This document shows, in pieces, positions 1 to 9,451 of a stretch of 64,000 nt of DNA (the stretch's first letter is position 1; each line of letters begins with the position of its first letter). This DNA is from Cymodocea nodosa (taxonomy: Eukaryota > Streptophyta > Magnoliopsida > Alismatales > Cymodoceaceae). The translations under genes were made by a program, and so were the position numbers. The DNA is taken from NCBI GenBank assembly GCA_036874045.1, contig CM072347.1:1118501-1182500 (forward strand). The letters run 5' to 3'. The notes beneath the pieces were generated by a model that saw only the letters and a list, made by a program, of their open reading frames with translations, was not told the origin of the DNA and did not search any database.

Positions 1-116
1 TGGTATAGATACTCAATATTAATTCTAAGATGAACCCTTGCCGTTATCACTTCCATTGGTGTCGCGTTAACTTTAATGTTGTTTGAATTTCATGGGTACG
101 TACGTACATGTAAAAG

Positions 117-482
117 GACCCCCTTACAGGGGACTGGTGGTTCGCCGTGGGGAAGCGCCGGACGCCCGTAGGGTACTGGCCGAAGGTGCTCTTCAACAAC
201 ATGTTCAACTACGTGGGAAGGATAGAGTACGGGGGGTTCGTCTCCTGCGCGCCCCACAAGAGGTGCCCTCCCATGTGCAACGGCGTCAACCCCGGCGCCA
301 AGCGCAACGGGTTCGACTGCGCATGCTTCGTCGAGGAGGTCCAGTACTACAACAAGATTGGCGATTTTTTTAACTTCACCAAAGCTGACATGAACAAAAT
401 CGTGACCGATACCGCATTCGCTACCGTCGGCAATTTCCAGAACGACAGACATGGCTTCACCTTTGGAGGACCTGGTTTTTGA
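117..482 (+). CDS. Neprosin-like gene A, last exon only (5' part outside window)
   Basis: This is the terminal exon (121 codons plus TGA) of a secreted neprosin-domain protein. It starts after the acceptor TAAAAG at 111-116 and opens with Asp-Pro-Leu-Thr-Gly-Asp-Trp-Trp-Phe, matching the neprosin-family 'KDP.tGNWW' segment, followed by VGYWPK. The position of the second catalytic Glu (family motif GGE) reads YGGFVSCAP, so Glu is replaced by Phe. A Cys-rich stretch follows (RCPPMCNG, then CACF), and the protein ends FTFGGPGF, the equivalent of the family's terminal YYGGPG. Length and frame equal the last exons of genes B to E. The sequence upstream to base 1 is intron, alike to intron 6 of C and D. 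Exons 1-6 must lie left of the window. Gene identity is firm; that it is a complete gene is assumed. Confidence 0.88.
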   Translation, partial: DPLTGDWWFAVGKRRTPVGYWPKVLFNNMFNYVGRIEYGGFVSCAPHKRCPPMCNGVNPGAKRNGFDCACFVEEVQYYNKIGDFFNFTKADMNKIVTDTAFATVGNFQNDRHGFTFGGPGF

Positions 483-880
483 TCCATCATTAATTAGCTA
501 CAACTTTATTTCTTATGGTTATTTGCTTTTTCAACTACTATTACTTAGCTATCGTAAGATTTTTCTTCCGTATGTGTTTCTTGAAAGGTAGCCAAGGTTT
601 CACCTTTGGATGATCTAGTTTCAAAATTTTTAGCTACGTACCATTTTCCATTTCCTATATGTATACCTTCTTCCAACATCTGAATAATATATATATAAGA
701 AGACGTTGCCATCATATATATATATATAGAATAATGGAGCTGCTGGCAGGGGAAGAGATCGATCCCATCGTCCGTCCTCGATCCCTCATCATTCGTCGTC
801 GTCTCCTATGTCGTCGATCCATCGTTGTCCCCCCGCATCGTTGATCCGTCGAAGACCCCTCACGTAAGTCTATACGATGC
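483..880 (+). other. 3' flank of gene A with echo of the last codons
   Basis: This non-coding 3' flank is closely alike to the 3' flanks of D (34720-35000) and E (55678-55920) and more distantly to B (12408-12620). At 591-621 it contains a degenerate copy of the gene's own final codons (GCCAAGGTTTCACCTTTGG against coding GGCTTCACCTTTGG). A TA-rich stretch lies near 690-730. Homology to the other flanks fades after about 770, and from about 880 the sequence is Copia-derived. Confidence 0.6.
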
Positions 881-3800
881 CTTCCTTAGTTGATAGACAC
901 TTGATGTAGCTTTAGAAACCTCAAAATCGGTGGGCTATTCAACATAGACTTCCTTTATTAAATCACCATTCAGGAATGTGGATTTAACATCTAAGTGAAG
1001 TATTTTCTACTTGAACTGAGTTGCCAATGCAAACAACAATTTGATTGTGTCAAGCCGTGCTACAGGTGCAAACATGTTCAAGTAATCCATGCTATAAACT
1101 TGTGCATAACCTTTGATGATTAAACAGACTTTGTACTTGTGTATGGATCCATCCAGGTTAAGCTTTAATCGAAAGACCCATTTAACCCTGATAGCCTTTT
1201 TATTTGGGGATCGATCAATCAATTGCTAAGTCTCGCTCTTTTGAATCATTGAGAATTCTTCTTCCATTGTAGATTTCCACTAAGGATGTTGTAATGCATG
1301 TTGGATGCTAAGTGGCTCTACATATGCAACGTTGGATGTAGCATATATTTCTCCAAGCATCCTTGTGCCATGTACCAGATGATCTTTAGATTTATCATTG
1401 GATTCATTATCTAAATCAGATGCATTATTGACTATTGAAATTGGTTCAAATCATGGTAGTTGCATCAGAGATGGTGACTCATGTATTTCCCATTGCCATT
1501 CCTCATTTTGAAAGAATTTAACATCTATAGAGATAACCATTTTATCACTGTTTAGATGGTAAACTCTATAAGCTTTTGAAGTCTCACTGTAGCCAATGGA
1601 AATGCCTAGAGCTACTCTCAGAGCCAACTTGTCGTGCTAAATGCTGGGTACCTAAGTATAACAAAGACACCTGGATATGTGCAGGTGGTTACATTTCGAC
1701 CTACATCCAAACCGCAACTTGAATGGTGTGGCATTCTTGAGATTTTTTTTTGGTAGCCTATTTTGAAGGTAAATCGTCGTGAAAGCTGCTTCTACCCAAA
1801 ACTTCTTGGGCAAATTCTTCTCATGTAATAAGCAACAAGCCATGTTTAGAATTGAGTGGTTCTTCCTTTCACTCACACTATTTTGTTAAGGTGTGTATGG
1901 TGTGTTGAGTTGATGTAAAATTCCAACATCCGTGCAAATATTATTGAACTCTATAGAAGCGTACTCGCCACTTTGATTTTCAAAAAAAATTCTTTAAGTG
2001 ACAAAAGATTTGTGGTACTTTTGGTTTGCATTTCATGAAATAAATCCAACACATGCACTAGCAGTCATCAATAAGTTCAACGTAATGGAAATTACTGTTG
2101 AGAGAAGGTACACTCATTGGTCCAGCCACATTTGAATGAACTAGTCGAAGCTTTGTATTCGCTCTACAAGTGGAAGGTGAAAAAGTCCTGCGACAGAGCT
2201 TACTGAGTTGACATGACTTATAGTCAGAAAAATCATCACTGAAACCTTGATCATAACATACATTCTTCAATTGTTGAAGACGATCAACGCTATAACGTCG
2301 TAGCCGCTTGTGCCACCTATCCATCGTCTGAAGTTGTCCAAAAAACACAATCACAAAATCCTTCTCTACATTCAGTGGAAAACTACGACTCCTCGTTTGT
2401 ACTTCGAATAAATTTCGACATAGGTGATCAAAGATATGGTAGAAGTGACCTTGGAACAGGACTTTGAAGTTTTTCTCTGGTAGTTGCCCCATGTTAAGTA
2501 AATTTTGATCAATGCTTGGCACATACAACACATCGAATAGATACCTAATATCTACCCCAATTGATACTGCCACTATGCCTTTACCATGTGTAGGTAAATC
2601 TTCACCATTGCCAATCTTGACTTGAACAAGATCTGTAGGCTCCAACTTTGTCAACAAATTCTTGTCATACGACATGTGGTTTTTATGCACCCTGAATTGA
2701 TCAACCAATTATCGGTTATTGTAGCATTGACGGTTGTTGTCATGAAAAGTTATTCTTCTTCGCGATTAGATTCATTTTTCTATTGTGCATTGGTGTATTT
2801 TTGTGCTTGTGCCTTATTTTTCTTGTAGATGATGGCTTCATGGCCATCTTGATTGCACTTCGTGTACTTCACATTAGGGAACCTCCAACACTTGTAAGGA
2901 GGGTAGCCCTTCTTGCCACAATGCTTACATGGGGGACAACTTTTCTTTTAGGAAGATTATTTGGAACTCAACGTCCCTTCCTTCTCTGTTGAATCTGCAT
3001 GATTCTTACGACTCATCTTCTTTCCTTCCTTGTTGTAGGTGTTCTTGGCAAGTAGAGCACCTTCGAACGAACTTTCTTGCCCCATCATCTGACTTTGTTC
3101 TTGTCCTTGTAGTGCATTCACAAATTCAGCCAATGTGATTTAGGACAAGTCTCTTGTGTTTTCAAGAGTAGTGATGGAACCTTCATATTTCTCAAACATT
3201 GTAACAAGAATTTTCTTGACGATATGTGAATTAGGAAATGTTGTTCCCAAGAGACACACCATGTTCATGATTGCAATCGATTTATTGGTTTAGTCTTTGA
3301 ACATATTTGCATCTTTCATTTGTAGCAACTCAAACTTGTGAACTAGGTTGAGAGCCTTTATTCCCTTGATTTGATCATCACCAGCAAACTATTCCTTCAA
3401 GTAATGCCAGATTTCCTTGGTAGACTTCAGAGACATTATTCGGGAGACAATAGTAGGAGAAATGATAGACAGCAAAGCCGACTTGGCTTTCGATTTTCGA
3501 ATGTGCATCTCCTTTTGATTCTTTATTTGGGCCACAGTTGGATTTGCAGGAAGTGTTGGAATATGATAATCATACTCCATTGCTTCTCAAAGATCTAAGC
3601 CCTCAAGATAGGCTTGGATCCTAATTACCAATTGTTGATAGTTGTTGCCATTGAAGAGTGGTGATGAGAGTTGGTTGAAGGTTCAGTTTGGCATCCATTG
3701 TTGATCACTGATTATAATTATTTGAAAAGCTCTGATACTAGTTTGTTGGATTGCAACACAAGTATGATGAGGAGAGGAAGAAGGTAGAAGAAGTTGAGAG

Positions 3801-3990
3801 AATGCAAGTTGCAGCAATACAACAAAGATAAAATCTTGCATTCATCGAAAAGTTGATACAACACCTACATAAGTATGGTACATATACCATAATTGTTACA
3901 AGACCAATTCAAACAAAACAATTTAAATAAAAACATGTCAACAACAATATAGGCGTGATAAAGGAGGAAGAAGAGGTAAATGTGGATAGA
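880..3990 (-). mobile_element. Truncated Ty1/Copia retrotransposon
   Basis: Decayed Copia element read right to left. A 5' LTR begins at about 3744 (TGTTGGATTGC on the + strand); its outer end is uncertain, near 3990. A tRNA-Met-type primer site lies at 3729-3741 (TAGTATCAGAGC on the - strand). Gag starts at 3698 (Met-Asp-Ala-Lys-Leu-Asn) and includes the UBN2-type segment at 3389-3580 with EIWHYL. A zinc-knuckle-like cluster sits at about 2850-2945 (CKHCGKKGY). GAG-pre-integrase and integrase pieces follow at 2058-2708 and 1652-1876 (ERKNHSILNMA, KFWVEA). The start of reverse transcriptase is at 1007-1222 (KWVFRLKLNLDGSI, FAPVARLDT). Many stops break the reading frame. The rest of RT, RNase H and the 3' LTR are missing, so it cannot be autonomous. 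Confidence 0.85.
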
Positions 3991-4059
3991 AAATGGGTAA
4001 GGTGGTTATAACCCACATATTGACATGTAATACACTACATGCACTACTAAATCCACTTT

Positions 4060-4190
4060 CAATGTCCAACCCTATCTTATTGATTATAGCCTTGAGCTAC
4101 TATTTGTGCCTTGTAATAACCTATGTGACCATCTGGATGTCTTTTAATTTTGAACACCCAATGATTACCAATTACATTGAGAGTAGAGGA
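4060..4190 (-). mobile_element. Copia reverse transcriptase fragment
   Basis: On the - strand this short stretch reads WVFKIKRHPDGHIGYYKAQ followed by IVAQGYN, which is the N-terminal part of a Copia reverse transcriptase (family form KWVF.vK...dGsi.rYKArLVAkG). It lies just outside the 5' LTR of the neighbouring element and belongs to a different, strongly decayed copy. No other parts of that copy are recognisable nearby. Confidence 0.6.
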
Positions 4191-4389
4191 GGGAGGAACG
4201 AGTGTTTAGGTATCATTGCGCAATAAGGTTACGAGAGATTTATGTACACGAGAAGTGAGGAAAAGTTTTGAAAACGAAAGTAATAAAAAATATATAATAA
4301 ATTTTAAGTATTTATGCAAAAAGTGACAAAAAGAATTTATCACTTTTTATCTATAAATATCGAAAACTTTTCCCTCGAGGAAATTGACT

Positions 4390-6960
4390 GCTCTCTTGTG
4401 AAAATGTCCTTCCTCTAAAAGCCTACAAATTTTGCGTATAAAAAACTCAGTTAGGTTTGAATTGACATCAAATTTATCTTTTTGTTCTTTTGCACTCAAC
4501 ATAAAATATTTGCATCTAAACACTTTAAAATATACAACATTAGGAGTTTTTCCAAACTATAACTTAAATGGTGTTTTGTTCAAAATTGGTCTAATATAAG
4601 TTTTGTTACTTGTATGACATGTAATTCTAACTACTTCAACTCATAGAAATTTAGGTAGATCTGATGCATTGAGTAATGTCCTAACTATCTCTTGTAGAAT
4701 TTTAGTTTTCCTTTCCACTATTCTATTTTGAATTGGAGTTCTTAGATAAGAAAATTCATACATTATTTCAAATAAATTACATAGATTTTTAAATTTAGCA
4801 TTCTCAAATTCTCTTTTGTAATCACTTCTTATTTTCTTTACTTTTTCATTTTGCACTCTAATGTAAAAAATTTTAAATTTAGTATAAATTTCACTTTTAT
4901 GAGTCAAAAATATTTCTCATGTGAATCTAGTGAAGTTATCAACAATCATTAGGATGTATTTTCTTCCTTCTAGACTTAAAGTTTATGTTGAACCAAATAA
5001 ATCTAGGTGTAGCAGCTCTAATGATTGTTTGATAGCAATGTCATTTGTACTCTAATGAGATGATCTTTTCTATTTTCCAATTGTGCATTCATTACACACT
5101 TTATCTTTCTTAAACTTTAATTTAGACACACCTCTAATAAAATCATGTTTGGACAATTTTTTAAGTATTTTTATATTAACATGTCTAAGTATTTTGTGTC
5201 ATAATCAATCATCTTCATTAAAGGCTACTAAGCATGCATTATTTACAAAAATCTCATATGGAAAACTTAATGCATTATTTACAATATTCTAAAATTTAAG
5301 CTTATAGTCTATCAAAGTTTGTTGCATCTATAGAATCTGAGTACAACATAGTTTAATTGCAATGTATTTTACTTTAGTAGCAGATAATGTAATGTAATTT
5401 TGCTTTCTATTGAACTAAGAGATTAGTGAGTAATTAAGTAGTTGGCAAGTCCCATTAGTGCTCTTTCTATTTGATCTACAATCTACATAGTCTACATCAT
5501 TATATCTTATTAGAATTAAACTACTTTAAGTTAAATAAAATAGTCCAAAATCTTTGATGCACTGTAAATACTTGAAAATTCTTTTGACTGATTTAAGGAG
5601 TGATTCTTTTAGTGATGATTGAAATCTAGCGCATACATACACATTGAACATTATATCTAGCGAGCTAGTTGATAGATATAGAAGAGATTCAATCATTTCT
5701 CTATATTTCTTTTGATTTATTGCATTACTAGTGATATCATTGTCAATTTTTGCATTTGAACTCATGAGAGTGCTTGTAGATTTTGCATTATTTAGCTCAA
5801 ATTTCTTTAGAATCTCCTTGCAGAATTTTTCTTAATTGATGAAAATGTCATTTTTTAACTAATGGATTTATAATCCTAAGAAAAATTTTAGTTCCCCTAT
5901 TAGCCTCATTTCAAACTCATTTTTCTTAAGTTCTTAAAATTCATAGCATAAGTTTTCATGAGTGGCTTTGAAAATTATATCATCTATATATATATTTGGA
6001 CAAGCAACATATGTGAATTTACTAACTTTATAAATAATGTGTTGTCACTTTACTAATATAGAAATTATTTTGAAGTAGAAATTTTTTCAGTCGATCATGG
6101 CATGCCTTGGGTGTTTATTTCAATCTATAAAGAGATTTGTTTAATCTATACATATGATTTGGATTTTCTTATTCTTCAAAACCTATTGGTTGTTTCACAA
6201 ATATTTCTTCTTATAAAATTTCATTTTAAAATGCATTTTTAACATCCATTTGAAACAACTTGTTTTTCATGCTATTAGTAAAAGCAAGTAATATTCTAAT
6301 GGTCTAGCTATTAGCGTAAATGTTTCTTCATAATTAATTCCTTCTTGCTAATTGTAGTCTTGGGCAACTAGTTTAGCTTTGTTTTTGATTATATTTCCTA
6401 CATCATTAAGTTTGTTTTTGAACACTCAGTTTTAATAATTTTTTTTTAACAGGTTTCTCAACCAATTCCTAGACGTTATTCTTCTGAAATTGATTTAATT
6501 CCTCCTACATAGTCATAATCTAGAAATCATCATTGTAGGTTTCTTCAATATTCTTAGGTTCAATTTTAAATACAAATACACAAAAATTTCATATGTTCTA
6601 AGTCTTGGTCCTTATCTACATCCTTTGATTTATATTCCTAATTATTTATTTTATTGGATGATCAAACCTAACTTTTCATGTTTGTTCACTTGAGTTGGAT
6701 TCTTGAGAATTGAGCTTTTTCTTTGGTTGATCTTTTTGATTTTGATTTTCTTCTTTTTTACTATTACTGTCAATTTTGAATTTCTCTATTTTGCACACCT
6801 AGTTTTCATCAAAATATATATTAATAATTTTTTCTACTTTTCTTTCTTTTTCAAAATAAACCCTGTAAACTTTACTTTTAGAAGAGTAACCAACAAGTAT
6901 AGCTTGATCTGATTTAGTGTCGAATTTATCTTTCTAATCCCTTGTCCTAATTCACAAATC
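4390..6960 (-). mobile_element. Rearranged, decayed Copia polyprotein fragments
   Basis: Two blocks of Copia pol lie head to tail in the wrong order. Reading leftwards, 6960-5290 runs from the integrase C-terminus (SDQAILVGYSSKSKVYRVYF near 6900) through a broken RT to RNase H (NQKKYREMIESLLYLSTSS at 5526-5765, then NRKQNYITLSATKVKYIA near 5390). At about 5290 the RNase H sequence stops and runs straight into a GAG-pre-integrase region (LWHKILRHVN, then CNECTIGK near 5080) and an integrase core to about 4390 (YEFSYLRTPIQNRIVERK near 4700). Integrase should precede RT in Copia, so two truncated elements or a rearrangement are joined here. Stops and frameshifts are frequent. Confidence 0.75.
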
Positions 6961-7840
6961 ACAAAATGATGGCAACTAATGTGTCTTATTTTGCTCAAGC
7001 CCATTTGACAATTCATCTGATGACCTAAAAAAGGATTAAAACAACTAGGTAAGCCACAATGAAGTAAGTAAATTTACTACAAGTCTATAAAAAATAGAAA
7101 TATGAAATACATGACATAGAAAGACAAACAAGTCAAAATACTTGTATGGAAAAAGAGAGAGAAATGTAATAAATAACCAATAAATGTATACCATGCATGT
7201 CATGTTACAATTTTAGTTATAATTATTTCGTACCTTTTTAATGATCATAGTATCTAGTTACGATCGCATTTAACCCTTACGATTAGGTCCAAAAGTTACA
7301 CTTAACTTTATGACGAGATTTAAAAGTTACTTTAACGTTGAGATAAGATTTAAAGTAATTAGTTTCAATCGTGTACATAATATCATAATTTAACCCTTTG
7401 TAGCTGGATTTTGGATGTAATCATACCATAATTATGTAATTATGTATAAATTATAATTACGTGTCTCATGTCAATTAGTAATGCATAACCTCCATATATG
7501 CATTCAGTCACATGCACAACAAACAATAATAAAGCTTTTCCAATGATTTAGACATTTACACAAATGTAAAACATCTCTGATATGAATGTAATATATAAGA
7601 TATATCTAAATAGTGGCAAGCCCATAATCAACAAATGCATTTTTAAACACTAATATATTGAAAATGCAAAAACCTCTATTTATCACACAATCATATCATG
7701 TTTGACGTTAATCAATGATAACATGGCACACTTAACAATGATAATACGCAAATCTGTCATTCAACAATATTATGCAATAATCATCGGTAAATGAGATAAT
7801 GATCAATAGACATGATATGATCGATAAAGATATTATTTTT
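6960..7840. other. AT-rich spacer, nothing recognised
   Basis: AT-rich DNA with no credible ORF and no recognisable transposon coding. It is probably retroelement or spacer remnant. No long direct or inverted repeat stood out by eye. Confidence 0.4.
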
Positions 7841-8330
7841 AGACTAGACGGTAGGAAAATTTGCTGTGATTCTTTTCAAAGACCCCAAAATCCCTTCTTT
7901 TCCCTCCTTCGCCAAAACCCAACACCTCCTCGATCCCTTACTGCAACCCACCAACGATCGACGGATGATACGCCGGAAAATCGTCTCCGATTCGTACAGG
8001 CGACATCCCTTCTTCCTCTCCACGCGTGTATCGACGGATGATACGCCGGAAAATCGTCTCCGATTCGCACAGGCAACATCCCTTCCTCTCCACGCGTGTT
8101 TCCTCCACCATCAGTGCACAGACGCCCGTGGCCCAACACCTTCTCCTCGCACGCAGACAATACTGCCACCTCGTCGATCGACGTCTTCTTCCTTGGACCT
8201 GCGTGCCTCCTGCAACGAACGGCCGGATCCCACGCACTCGCAGCCGACGTTCGTCGGACGAGGTCCTCCTCCCCCACACGATCGACTGTGGGAAAACTAA
8301 GATATTTAATAAAAATACCTCTCATAACTG
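7840..8330. other. GC-rich segment with overlapping ORFs, no recognised protein
   Basis: A GC-rich island within AT-rich DNA. ORFs of 80-150 codons are open in several frames of both strands, which is typical of CG/TC-rich non-coding sequence and does not by itself show a gene. It contains a 73-bp tandem duplication (separate entry). It resembles in texture the segment at 59740-60120, which also carries an internal tandem duplication. It could be the GC-rich 5' end of a retroelement or a decayed gene start. I recognise no domain. Confidence 0.35.
7957..8101. repeat. 73-bp direct tandem duplication
   Basis: Unit 1 starts at 7957 and unit 2 at 8030. Both begin ATCGACGGATGATACGCCGG and run through CGTCTCCGATTCG and CAGGC(G/A)ACATCCCTTC to CACGCGTGT. 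The copies differ by a few substitutions and a 3-base length change. Confidence 0.85.
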
Positions 8331-8459
8331 TTTTTCCTTATCTTCATTTTCCTCGTTTTTGGTCTTTTCCTTTTTCCAATTTCGTTGTTTCTGTCTTTTT
8401 CTTCCATTATTCTTATTCTTATTATTGTAATACGTATTTATTTTATTATTATTGTTTCT

Positions 8460-9451
8460 ATATCCTCACATATACACTTGCTTGGATCAGAAAATTGAGA
8501 GTAGCTTCTGCTTTAAGTTTTTTTCGTAATAGCAGAATTTATCCTTAGACACACCAGAGGCACTCTACTAAGTTCGAAATTTTTAATTTTCACTGAATTA
8601 AAAAGAATTTTTTAATGCAAACTTGTAGGTTTTATACAAGTAGTTATTTTGTAAATATAAATCTCTCCCAATTCCATAATTCTTCCCTCACATTAATTTT
8701 AAATTAAAAGGAATATAAATATCAATAGTATTTGAGAAATTCTGTTTTCGATGTGCATTTTGACATGGGTTTCACTTGCATTCGTAACTCAACAATTAAG
8801 TTTACATATCAATAATTTTTGTTTGCTTAATTGAACATGATGCACATAATTGCATATGTGAAATGTATATTTCTTCCACAACTGCATTCCAATTTCATAG
8901 GCAATTACATTTTCTATTTACATTTAATTTAAATAACTTTAAAAAATTAAGATATTTTCGATTTTGCAATTAAAGAATGTGAAATACTAGTTGTATAGGC
9001 AAGTCCTGATCATGACAAAAGGGTTTTGTTGGCGATATTCAAACATATTTGTAGCAAATATTGCCAACTCAAAAAGAAGTTGAGAATATTATGCATGTAA
9101 TTCCATATCATCAATATTTTTAAAATAGAAATACATGTTTTTCTACTCATTCCAAAAAAGAAAGAAAGCCAATGGAGATATTTGCGGGGATGTAAAGTTT
9201 GCAATGCATTTATGGGTTCTTTGAATTATCAAATGTATACAATAAAAGACAGCAAGGCTAATATTCTGTAAATATATATTGAGAGAAGCAATTTGTTTTA
9301 CTTGTTCAAACTAAATCATAAATGATTGTCGAGAAACTTGTGGGATTGTAAGAAATTTTGGTTCCTATAAAATATAAGGAAAGTGAAGACTAGGGCATCA
9401 TACTAAAGTTGGGTGACTCATTCATGAGTGCATTGTGTTGGAGGTTGTAGG
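8460..9451 (+). promoter_or_regulatory. Conserved upstream and core promoter region of gene B
   Basis: From about 8460 the sequence matches the DNA upstream of C (from about 13630) and D (from about 29990), and from about 8740 also that of E and F. A shared block near 8750-8785 reads GATGTGCATTTTGACATGGG. The TATA box is TATAAAATA at 9366-9374, preceded by TTTTGGTTCC. The leader carries a TGACTCA palindrome at 9414-9420, and the ATG is at 9452. The conserved TATA-to-ATG distance (about 80 bp) across five copies supports this as the core promoter. The transcription start is not determined. Confidence 0.7.

Noticed and set aside
90-452. 120-codon - strand ORF over the last exon of gene A, and similar antisense ORFs over exon 7 of B (11994-12377) and D (34165-34509)
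   Set aside because: They mirror the GC-rich neprosin exon on the opposite strand; no domain, and the + strand frame is clearly the conserved one.
9428-9451. Upstream in-frame start giving extra residues before the signal peptide of gene B, and longer versions in C, D, E and F
   Set aside because: The extensions differ between copies and would bury the signal peptide; the ATG directly before the hydrophobic stretch is conserved.
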